From the NCBI GenBank assembly GCA_016256075.1, contig SDVU01000199.1:1-17954 (forward strand): 17,954 nucleotides of DNA, read 5' to 3'. This stretch comes from Dictyocoela muelleri. Lineage: Eukaryota; Microsporidia. Below are positions 8,469-16,157 of the stretch, piece by piece. The notes under the pieces were generated by a model. It ran no database searches. It saw only the letters and a program-made list of their open reading frames with translations, and was not told the origin of the DNA. Made by a program: the position numbers and the translations under genes. The first letter of the stretch is position 1. Every line of letters starts with the position of its first letter.

Positions 8469-8670
8469 AAATTTAAAATATGTAACATGGCGTTTTGTCA
8501 GACGAGATTGTGCAAGCAGATTGAAGACAAATTTGAATATGAATGAAATATGGAAAATAGAAAACCATTGGCACGAGCAAGAAGTTACAAGAATAACAAA
8601 AATGAATTTTAATGATAAATTAAAAAAATTTGCTTGTATAATAAATGAAAATTTTGATATTAGTTTAAAC
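8469..8670 (+). pseudogene. Interrupted open frame, left piece, unknown family
   Basis: An open frame of about 67 codons runs up to the hAT insertion point. It includes RDCASRLKTNLNMNEIWKIE and HEQEVTRITKMNFNDKLKKF, which look like real protein. There is no clear start codon at its left edge; the first ATG in frame is at 8539 (MNEIWKIENHWHEQE). The frame continues into the hAT end, so the last residues of a longer open stretch to 8865 are transposon sequence. The matching right flank is also open (see 13278). I recognise no family; it may be a host gene or an older element. Confidence 0.4.
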
Positions 8671-8756
8671 CAGTGTTTCTCAAAGTGGTCCATACGGACC
8701 CTCTTGGTTTCTCAGAGACTTCGGGTGGTCTCTAGAGACTTTCTGGAGTTTAGGGG

Positions 8757-8822
8757 GTCCCTAAAGAGCTTTTGGGCCCCTAAAGAGCTTTTGGGTGTCC
8801 CTAAAGAGCTTTTGGGGGTCCT
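8757..8822 (+). repeat. Subterminal 21-bp repeats, three copies
   Basis: Three near-identical tandem copies of CCCTAAAGAGCTTTTGGG plus a short G/T/C linker lie about 90 bp inside the left hAT end. Arrays like this are known as transposase-binding repeats in hAT elements. They are more G+C-rich than the surroundings and account for the repeated KELLGVPKELLGV-type translation seen here. Confidence 0.85.
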
Positions 8823-8911
8823 TGGAAATTATTTTATTATAATGCATTTCTCTCTTGGGTTTTAATAATTTTACTCTATAAAATATCACATAAAAATTAT
8901 ACAGACATTTT

Positions 8912-9005
8912 CATAATCATTGATACCATCTTTCATTATTATTAACACTATCTTTCATTATTATTAACACCATTTTTCATTATTATTGACACCATTTTTC
9001 ATTAC
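8912..9005 (+). repeat. 22-bp array, left arm
   Basis: Units start at 8912, 8934, 8956, 8978 and 9000, exactly 22 bp apart, with a core CATTATTATTAACACCAT. The inverse array is in the right arm at 10918-11026. Confidence 0.9.
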
Positions 9006-9112
9006 AAGGTTTTTTGGTTATTGATTAATTGCCCATAGCAATATACCTATTTCCAAAGTTATAGACCCATTTTCAAAGTTAGAACCCATTTTCAAAAGTG
9101 ATAAAGCTGTTC

Positions 9113-9726
9113 AATCTTTCGGCCGAAAGTCGCGAGAGATTTAAAAAACTTTAATGTTATGGTTTAGGCTGGACGATCGGCATACTTTAAAGTTTCGGCT
9201 ATAAAATTTTTCAAATTTCAACGAAGCATTTTAAATTTAAAGAGATAAGAGTAAATTATAAGGGAGAAAAAAAACTTTTAAGGGTTGTGGAGGAAATGGT
9301 AGCGATTATTATGATAGTTAAGGGATAATTATAAGAATGTATGGTAAATACGACTATAGTTTATTATAAAAGTGAAGGGTAAAAATATAATAGAATAGTG
9401 AAAACTATGATAGCGGAAGGAAAAATATCAAAAAATGTTTTTTAATCCTATAATTTTTCTCCACTATTATATTTACATCGCCCTTAAATCTTATAATGCC
9501 CCCACATTTGTAATTTTTCCACCACCCTTATAATTTCTCCACCTTATAATTTCACCATCTCTTATAATTAACTCTTGAAATTTTTTCCTCCAACTTATAT
9601 TTTCCCTCCTACCTTATAATTCACTCTTGCCTCTTTTAAATTAAAATGCTTATTTTTTTAAATTTGATGAAATTTAAGACCGAAACTTCAAGTTTTTCGA
9701 TCTTTCGGCTACCAACCGAAAGATCA
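9113..9726. mobile_element. Nested foldback element with CTTTCGG ends
   Basis: The left end ATCTTTCGGCCGAAAG (9114) faces the inverse of ATCTTTCGGTTGGTAGCC-like sequence ending near 9726. Further inside, AAAGTTTCGG, TTTAAATTTAAAGAG and AGAGTAAATTATAAGG blocks are mirrored (for example AAGAGTGAATTATAAGG from 9620 on the other strand). The inner arms hold irregular 16-18 bp repeats such as CTTATAATTTCTCCAC. There is no coding capacity. It sits in the left arm of the 8893-11038 element and splits that arm's TTATAGACCC repeats (9040-9110 and 9736-9905), so it is the younger of the two. Confidence 0.8.
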
Positions 9727-9735
9727 TATTAGGAT

Positions 9736-9905
9736 GTTGTAAACACATTTTTCCAGTGTTAAAGACTTAAATTTTCGGGGTTATAGGCCCTTTCCAGAGT
9801 CTAAGCCCCCCTTTTTTTAGGAGTCGTAGACATTGTTTTTTAGTTATAGGCCCGTTTTTTTCAGAGTTTTAGTGATTTTCTAGAGTTATAGATATACTTT
9901 AAATA
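9736..9905 (+). repeat. Continuation of TTATAGRCCC repeats after the nested element
   Basis: Degenerate units such as GTTATAGGCCCTTTCC and GTTATAGGCCCGTTTT continue the series broken at 9112. Inverse units (GTCTATAACTCAAGGAAAATG and relatives, one pair exactly 22 bp apart) occupy about 10655-10900. Confidence 0.7.
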
Positions 9906-10654
9906 CTTATACAAAATTAAGCTCTTCTTAATAATACCTCAAAATCAAGATCTCAAGAATTTTCGGTGCTACTCTGCATATATATTTTTTTAAGAGAAAC
10001 TTTTTTAAAAATTACATAATTTAAATTTCATGATAAACTGAAATGATTATTCGGTTTGTAATAGCAGACGAAGAGGCCGCATCGGCGAGTTCACGCAATA
10101 TCGCTCCTGGATTTTTATAAAAAAATAAAAAATGTCTTAGTTATAACAAGAATATTTAATTAAACGTTATTAGACATTTCCCTAAAGAAATACACTAAAC
10201 TACATAATATAGAAAAGTCAAGAACTTAACAATTTATATTATATTGTCTTATATACACATTGTAGAATCAATTTTATTATATAATTAGAAAATACAACTA
10301 CAAAAAACGAGTTTCTAAAACATATATGTGTGACAAAAAAGATAATTTTATTATAATTTGGTATTTCTACATTTGTTATATTTGTATATTTCTTTAGATG
10401 GGTCTAAGATAAGTTATATTTGAATATTCTTGTTTATCTGAGATTTTGCTAAATTTTTTTATAAAAAATCTTGTGGGAAGTTTCGTGCTACTATTAAAAA
10501 CCTAAAGAATTTCAGTTTATTCAAATTTATCTTACGTATATTTTAAATAAGTTTCCATTCAAGTTATATATGCTGAGCAGAGTAATACTGACAATTCATG
10601 AGCCTTGGGTTTACGATATTATTTATATGGGCTTATTTTTGTAGAAGTATTTAA

Positions 10655-11026
10655 AATATATCTATAAATCTAAAAAATCTGTCTATAACTCAAGGAAAAT
10701 GTGTCTATAACTCCAAGAAATTAGTATATAACAAAAAAAGGTCTACAACTCTTAAAAAAGATATATAACTTAAAAAATATGGTGCTATAACATTGGGAAA
10801 AAGGGTTATAATTTTGAAACATGTGCCATAACATGGAAAATAGGTCTATAACCTTAAGAAATTATATCTATAGCTTTGGGAAATTGATTCATAGCTGATA
10901 AAAACCTTATGATAAATGGTGTCAATAATAATATAAAACGGTGTCAATTTTAATGGAAAGGGTGTCAATAATAGTAAAAGATGGTGTCGAAAATAATGAA
11001 AGATGGTGTCGAAAATAATGAAAAAG
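10655..11026 (-). repeat. Right-arm arrays: TCTATAAC units, then 22-bp units
   Basis: From 10655 to about 10900 there are degenerate units around TCTATAACTCnAAGAAA. From 10918 there are five units with GGTGTC at 10918, 10940, 10961, 10983 and 11005, a spacing of 21-22 bp. The outer units are the inverse of the array at 8912-9005. Confidence 0.85.
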
Positions 11027-11353
11027 TCTGTATAGTTTACCCTTTAATATTTTTTTCAATTTATAAATGCTTCAATACAATTTTTAAGTTTTATAAAAAA
11101 ATAGTAATTTTTGTAGTTTCACTAATCCACAATTTATTCAAATAATTTCACACCCAAGTTTGCTATGCTGACAAAAATAAATTTAAGAGAGTAAACCAAA
11201 TACAAATTACAAAATTAGAAAATGAACAAATATATGTTTTAAAAATGCTTCAAAAACTATAAATAAAAAATTGGTTTGCATAGGTTATTTATCTTTCTTT
11301 ATGAGGAAATTTTTACCTTTAGAAGACAACTCTATGTGTATTATTTATAATAA

Positions 11354-11469
11354 GCGTAAAATCGCGTTTTATTTAGTTATAATCATTATAATAATTTTCT
11401 ACTGAATATTTATGAAAGTTTAATATAATTATTATAATTATAACTGAATATAACTAGCGATTATAAGCC
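11354..11469. repeat. Small foldback, about 50-bp arms
   Basis: GCGTAAAATCGCG on the left and GCTTATAATCGCT on the other strand at the right flank a shared TTAGTTATAATCATTATAA-like stretch. The centre is near 11411. It lies inside the hAT element. The flanking sequence (11040-11353) shows nothing I can name. Confidence 0.65.
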
Positions 11470-11883
11470 TTTTCTTTTAATAATTTTGTAATTTTTTCGT
11501 AATGATGATGATTTATATTTTTAGAAAGAATAGAAATTCGGGTGAGATCCGAAAAACTATAACAATCCATTACAAATTTCTATAGAATAGTTTATTTGGT
11601 GCAAGGCTTAAAATCGAATACCCCAAGGTAGAATTTCATCAGAAATTTTGTGAAAATTAAAATATAAAATAAATATAATTTATTTTTATTCTAGAATAAA
11701 TTTTATTTTTGATTAAATATTCAACTATTTCAAGCCCTATTTACACAATTTTCCATACTAATTATTCTTAATATTATAATAACTCCCGATAAACTTGTTT
11801 AAAAATCATACAATGTAGGATTTTTACTCATAACCTTCTTTCATGTCTATTTTAATTAAAACAAAGATTTTCGGTTCACCAAC

Positions 11884-12151
11884 GTTTTGTGGCAACAAAA
11901 ATAAATCAAGTGGGGGTAATATAAGTGATCTGAAAGAAGTAAGAAATCATCTGGTCTGAAAGTTACCCGGTTTATTTTTATATATACTCATCTTATTACT
12001 ATTTTTGGTCTTCTTTCATACGCAAAAAAAACTAAAAATACAAATAAGAAGTGTATATGAGAAACGAATCAGCGAAATTCTTAAAAGAAAATTCGTGCTT
12101 ATATCGATATACTTACATTATCTCTCTTCATTTCTTTTTGAGCCACAACCC
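11884..12151. repeat. Diverged foldback, about 130-bp arms
   Basis: GTTTTGTGGCAACAAAAATA on the left matches the inverse of the right edge (GGTTGTGGCTCAAAAAG-like). The similarity continues to the centre through TATACTCATCTTATTACTA, facing TATACACTTCTTATTTGTA. The arms are more diverged than in the other hairpins of this window, suggesting greater age. It has no coding capacity. Confidence 0.6.
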
Positions 12152-12306
12152 TTTTTAGAACATTTTTTTCATAAATAAACAAATTATTATCGAATAAAAT
12201 ATCAAAGTCAGATATCGAAGATAAAAAAATTGGTTGTGTAGTTTTGTTCAGCAGATTTTTAATGGTTTTTATGGGTATTTAGCTTTTGATTTTGTTTATC
12301 TTAAGG

Positions 12307-12344
12307 CTGTAAAAGCGCCCGCCTTATGGTGGGCGATTTTACAG
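12307..12344. repeat. Compact G+C-rich hairpin
   Basis: The 17-base arms CTGTAAAAGCGCCCGCC and GGTGGGCGATTTTACAG pair with two exceptions around a TTAT loop. It stands alone in A+T-rich sequence within the hAT element. It may be a tiny foldback relic or a structured RNA segment. Nothing around it suggests a gene. Confidence 0.6.
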
Positions 12345-13256
12345 ACTTGGTTTGCTTATTTGATTTTTAAAGCTTGTTTGGAGTGTGGACCGCATCAAAG
12401 TTCGCTACCATGACATAAAAAAATTTATTTTAAATATTTATTGATAAATTTTTAGATAAAATTTGACAAAAATATTATTTTTTAAATTAAAATTTTTTTT
12501 AATGAATTTTTAATATACGAACCGGTTATTCACTACTCTATTAGTGAACAAATCGACTTCCGTAAGAGAAAATCGGATATATATTATTTAAAATAATCGT
12601 TAAATCGGATGTTATTTTCAGTTATAGTAATAATACGTTACAATGTATATTTTATTAAAAATTAAATTTCTAAATTTTCCTTTGAGGATGCGATTTCCTC
12701 GAAATAAAGTAGAGAGAATAACCCGTTAGCAAACCTAAAATTCCTTACATAAGCTATATTTTCTTAACTCAAATCATAGATGAAACGATTAATTTGAAAA
12801 ATTTAAGTTTTAATAAGTATGCAATATAATATAAATTAAAAGCTATTAATAGGTAATAAAGTATTTACTATTTGTATATTTCTAGAAATCTCGCTTTGAA
12901 CATCTAAATATATTTATTTATAATTATAAAAGCTTAAAATCATTATTTTTATTTCTGAATTGAAGTTAATACATATATTTATTTTATTAATCATAAAAAA
13001 AAATCGTAAAAATAACAAAATGAGGCGTCAGTTAATATAAAATGCTATATTTAATTTAAAATCGTAAGGGTAAAATTTCATTTAAAAAATAAAATATTTC
13101 GAAATTTTGCTTTTTTTTCGGAAGTGGACTACATTTAAGTTTTTTTATTGTGGTCTACATTCCGAATATGACCTTGATTTTTCAACGAAATTCTAAGATT
13201 TATGACATTTTGGGGTCACGAGGAAAATTTAAATATGAAAAAGGGGTCCACGCATC
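12345..13256. other. Right interior of the hAT element, nothing recognised
   Basis: This is an A+T-rich region without a long open frame or a recognisable hAT transposase domain. Only short pairings are visible: TTCACTA facing TAGTGAA near 12528-12547, GAGGA facing TCCTC near 12683-12699, and TTCGGAAGTGG facing an inverse near 13155. These may be worn foldback relics. Confidence 0.5.
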
Positions 13257-13277
13257 AAAAAAGTTTGAGAACCACTG

Positions 13278-13604
13278 TGCTAAAGTATTATACTGATGTC
13301 AGAAGGTATATGCGATTTTAAAAAAAATCGAGGAATCTCAAATTTTTAACGGGTATCGAAAATTTTCACCGGGGATAATTCTCAATAATTGAAAAGAGCT
13401 TAAAAGAAAATGAAATTAGCAGCGAAGAAAAAAATATAGAATCGATCAATGAAGCGTCTACTTTAAAAACCAAAGAACGTGATTTTATAAATTTTGATAT
13501 TTCTGACATTTTTAAGAATTTAAATTCGTTAATGGGAATGATTTTGAAATGTAATTTCAAATGTATAATTAAAATTTATTACTTAGCAGAGGAGATATAT
13601 AAAG
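13278..13604 (+). pseudogene. Interrupted open frame, right piece, unknown family
   Basis: From the hAT right end a frame reads LKYYTDVRRYMRF and, further on (about 13374-13604), contains SLKENEISSEEKNIES and KERDFINFDISDIFK. These are acidic and hydrophilic and look like genuine protein. The opposite strand also carries a frame of 64 codons here, which I take as its shadow because its composition is that of antisense hydrophobic sequence. The piece ends at the palindromic element at 13609. Together with 8469-8670 it brackets the hAT element. I do not recognise the family; the ending vaguely resembles the C-terminal tail of Tigger relic 1. Confidence 0.35.
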
Positions 13605-13620
13605 AATTTTTTACAGAATA

Positions 13621-13695
13621 TTGCATTTTTATATAGCTTTATTGCGTTTTTATATCGCCAAAATTGCATTTTCATATCGCCAACATTGCATTTTG
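13621..13695 (-). repeat. 22-bp array, left end of the palindrome
   Basis: Units begin at 13621, 13642, 13664 and 13686 with a core TTGCATTTTTATATCGCC. They are the inverse of the array at 15315-15440. Confidence 0.9.
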
Positions 13696-13707
13696 GGTTC
13701 TAAAAGG

Positions 13708-13946
13708 GCCACCATTCCCCCTAAAAAACAAAGTTCTATTCCTATGAGCATACAACATGATTTTTATTTGAAATAAGCTTAAAATCACGAGATTTCTCTA
13801 AATATGAAAAAATATATCATAAAATCTTCTTATGATATAATTATTTAATATTTAGAATATCTCGTGATTTTGAGCTTATTTCAAATAAAAATCATGTTGT
13901 ATGCTCATAGGAATAGAACTTTGTTTTTTTTATGGGGCTGGTAGCC
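13708..13946. repeat. Palindrome block A
   Basis: The arms of about 100 bp include AACAAAGTTCTATTCCTATG, then ACAACATGATTTTTATTT and AAAATCACGAGAT, mirrored on the right almost without change. The centre is near 13827. A second copy, A', is at 14914-15178. Confidence 0.9.
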
Positions 13947-14004
13947 GGCTCCATAAGTTACTTTTATGCTTAAGAAAAAAAAAGATAAGATATCGCTATA
14001 AAGA

Positions 14005-14256
14005 TATCAGTAATTTTAAGGAGAAGAGAAACTAGAAGAATAATTGATATGCCTAATTTCAAATTGATTAATAATATTAAATTTAAATTCTTAAATTGAT
14101 AGAAAATTATATTTTTACCAAATTTGGTTTTGCCAAATTTAGTAAAAAATATAATTTTTGATCAATTTGAAAATTTAAATTTAATATTATTTATAAAGAT
14201 AAAATTTGACATATCAATTATTCTTCTAGTTTCTCGTCTCCTCAAAATTACTGATA
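14005..14256. repeat. Palindrome block B
   Basis: The hairpin has ends TATCAGTAATTTTAAGGAGA and the inverse (CTCCTCAAAATTACTGATA-like). Its core has CCAAATTTGG facing CCAAATTTAG. A second copy, B', is at 14607-14854. Confidence 0.9.
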
Positions 14257-14265
14257 CCATTTGAG

Positions 14266-14599
14266 GGTCTATTTGCTAGTCATATTTCTGTTCAAATAAT
14301 ATAATTATTTGGTTTTAGGGTTAGTGTAGACAATTCTAAAGGAAAACGTTCTTAATTCTAAATTTCATTATCCATATATGCTCCACCTTATGATATTATA
14401 TTATGCTTTATAATTAATACTTTTAAATTGACTGTTACTAAATAAACTATTATTTATAATAATAATATAATAGCATAAGGCGATGCATATATGTTAATTA
14501 AATTGCGAAAAAGTACGTTTCTCTTTAGAATTGTCTACCCTAACCCTAAAACCATATAATTATCTTATTTGAATAGAAATATGTCTAACAAATAGGACC
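14266..14599. repeat. Central palindrome block C with telomere-like motif
   Basis: The arms run from GGTCTATTTGCTAGTCATAT to the inverse at 14599 and include GGTTTTAGGGTTAG (14311-14324) facing CTAACCCTAAAACC (14540-14553). The centre near 14432 is also the centre of the whole element. A TATATGCTCCACCTTATGATA segment (about 14376) is mirrored near 14476. No coding sequence is present. Confidence 0.85.
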
Positions 14600-14606
14600 G
14601 CAAAAA

Positions 14607-14854
14607 ATATCATTAATTTTGAGGATACGAGAAACTAGAAGAATTTTGGATAATCAAATTTCATGTTGATAAATAATATAAAATTTAAATTTTTAATTGA
14701 TCAAAAATTTCACTTTTGCAAAATTTGGTAAAGCCAAATTTAGTAAAAGTATAATTTTTGATCAATTTGAAAATTTAAATTTATATTATTCATCAATATA
14801 GAATTTGACGTATCTATTATTTTCTAGTTTCTCGTATCCTCAAAATTGCTGATA
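14607..14854. repeat. Palindrome block B' (second copy of B)
   Basis: This copy shares GAGAAACTAGAAGAA, the AAATTTGGTAAAGCC core and the CAAAATTGCTGATA end with block B, with scattered differences. It is itself a hairpin. Confidence 0.9.
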
Positions 14855-14913
14855 CCTTTAGAGCGAGATTTTATCATTTTTTTATTAAGCGTAAAAGTAA
14901 CTTATGGGCCCTT

Positions 14914-15178
14914 CACCAGCCTCTCCTAAAAAACAATAAAGTTTCATTTCCTATGACCTTACAACATGATTCTTATTTAAAATAAGCTCAAAATCACGAG
15001 ATATTCTAAATATGAAAGAATTATATCATAAGAAGATTTTAGAAACCCTTATAAAATCTTCTTATAATATAATTCTTTCATATTTAGAATATCTCGTGAT
15101 TTTGAGCTTATTTTAAATAAGAATCATGTTGTAAGCTCAAAGTAATGGGGCTTTACTGTTTTTTAGGAGAGGCTGGTG
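14914..15178. repeat. Palindrome block A' (second copy of A)
   Basis: The ends CACCAGCCTCTCCTAAAAAA and the inverse are perfect. AACATGATTCTTATTTAAAA and AAAATCACGAGATATTC are mirrored around a centre near 15046. It differs from A by scattered changes and by an extra stretch at the hairpin tip. Confidence 0.9.
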
Positions 15179-15314
15179 GCTCGGTAAGAACCACAAAATT
15201 TTTCATCTAAATCTTTATTATATAATTATTTTACTTTTCCGCGTAGCGAGTTAATGCCCACAATAGTCGTTTTAGTTTTTTATTTTAGAGGTTTCATTTT
15301 ATTGTTTTGAAATA

Positions 15315-15440
15315 GTGATATAAAAATACAATGTTGGCGATATAAAAATACAATATTGGCGATAAAAAATGCAATGTTGGCGATATAAAAATGCAATGTT
15401 TTCGATATAAAAATGCAATGTTGGCGATATAAAAATGAAA
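15315..15440 (+). repeat. 22-bp array, right end of the palindrome
   Basis: Units start at 15315, 15337, 15359, 15381, 15403 and 15425, exactly 22 bp apart, with core GCGATATAAAAATGCAATG. One unit has a TTTTCG variant in place of TTGGCG. Confidence 0.92.
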
Positions 15441-15452
15441 TATCCTGTAAAA

Positions 15453-15746
15453 GAATCATGATTCCACGTTAGATAAGTTTTTACGACATCGACAATAAAT
15501 ATTCTTATTTAATTCTGTTTAATTTAATATTTTTTCATTTTAAAAAATAAATGTTTCCTTTGAAACATGTGAACCCCTTAAAAAAGAGTCTATAATCTCA
15601 ACATCAATTGTATATTTGACTCTTTTATAAAATTACATATATAATTGTTGATTATAATTTCGATTTGCAAATTATTTTTTTTTCTATTTATTAATTGAAG
15701 CAGCTTTTGTAATTTAGGCTGCCATTGATATTTGAGCTGATTTGAA
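15453..15746. other. A+T-rich spacer, nothing recognised
   Basis: This is the sequence between the palindromic element and the simple repeat. I see no open frame of interest. TTGAAGCAGCTTTTG near 15696 recurs loosely as TTGAAGCAAAGCTGTTTT near 15938, so the two flank the simple repeat as imperfect direct repeats. Confidence 0.5.
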
Positions 15747-15930
15747 AAAATAAAAATAAAATTTTAAAAAATAAAAATTTGAAATTTGAAATTAAAAAAT
15801 TAAAAAATTTAAAAATATAAAAATTTAAAAATATAATAATATAAAAATATAAAAATATAAAAATTTAAAAATCTAAAAATTTAAAAATATAGAAATTTGT
15901 AAATTAAAAAAATTTAAAAATTTAAATGAC
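15747..15930. repeat. Low-complexity (AAAAATTT/ATAAAAAT)n tract
   Basis: This is an imperfect simple repeat of AAAAATATAAAAATTTAAAA-like units on the + strand, bordered by the loose direct repeats noted for the spacer. No coding potential. Confidence 0.9.
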
Positions 15931-16157
15931 AAAAAATTGAAGCAAAGCTGTTTTACAGCCTTAAAAAAATAAAATATACTCATAAGAAACATTTGTGATT
16001 TGCCAGATAAAACCCCACACGAATTTTTTTATATCAAAAAAAACTCCGATAAATTTTTTATAGGGGTATGTAATAGTCTATAAAGAAAAAAATGCGATAA
16101 ATGCGGCGGAAAAATAGAAATTGCATCGACTACCACTTATTAAAATAATTTAGCATA

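Larger units (their letters stand above)
8893..11038. mobile_element. Large foldback element with repeat-array arms
   Basis: The ends share TATACAGAC (left 8898, right inverse ending 11034). Both arms then carry a 22-bp tandem array, next a run of TTATAGACCCATTTTC-type repeats, next CTCAAGAATTTTCGGTG (about 9952, facing an inverse near 10590), and next ACAAGAATATT plus CCCTAAAGAAATACAC-like blocks (about 10147-10195, facing about 10382-10431). The centre is near 10289. The left arm is interrupted by another foldback element at 9113-9726. No enzyme is encoded. It lies wholly inside the hAT element and so inserted later or hitch-hikes within it. Confidence 0.8.
8671..13277. mobile_element. hAT-type element, 4.6 kb, non-autonomous or decayed
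   Basis: The left end reads CAGTGTTTCTCAAAGTGGTCC-like, and the right end on the other strand reads CAGTGGTTCTCAAACTTTTTT-like, then GTGGACCCC and GTGACCCC. CAGTGnTTCTCAAA ends are typical of hAT elements (Charlie/Zaphod-like). The expected 8-bp duplication is poorly kept: GTTTAAAC on the left (8663-8670) and TGCTAAAG on the right (13278-13285) agree at 4 of 8 positions. I found no hAT transposase inside. The interior is filled by other foldback elements, above all 8893-11038. It splits an open frame. Confidence 0.75.
13609..15452. mobile_element. Palindrome of palindromes, 1.84 kb foldback element
   Basis: The outer ends TTTTACAGAATATTGCATTT (left) and the inverse of TTTTACAGGATATTTCATTT (right, ending 15452) match, with GAAT just outside both ends as a possible target duplication. 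Inside each end is an inverted 22-bp array, then blocks A, spacer, B, C, B', spacer, A'. The whole is symmetric about roughly 14432. In addition A, B, C, B' and A' are each hairpins by themselves. The spacers are mirrored too (CCATAAGTTACTTTTATGC at about 13951 and its inverse at about 14890-14908). No protein is encoded. It reads as a non-autonomous foldback element into which smaller hairpins were built before the arms were duplicated. Confidence 0.85.

Noticed and set aside
8466-8693. 75-codon minus-strand frame
   Set aside because: It is antisense to the more protein-like + frame and runs into the hAT end.
13366-13560. 64-codon minus-strand frame
   Set aside because: It is antisense to the hydrophilic + frame; its Phe/Ser/Ile-rich composition is typical of a shadow frame.
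15315-15440. CRISPR-like array
   Set aside because: Units are 22 bp and directly tandem with no spacers, and an inverted partner array exists at the other end of the element.
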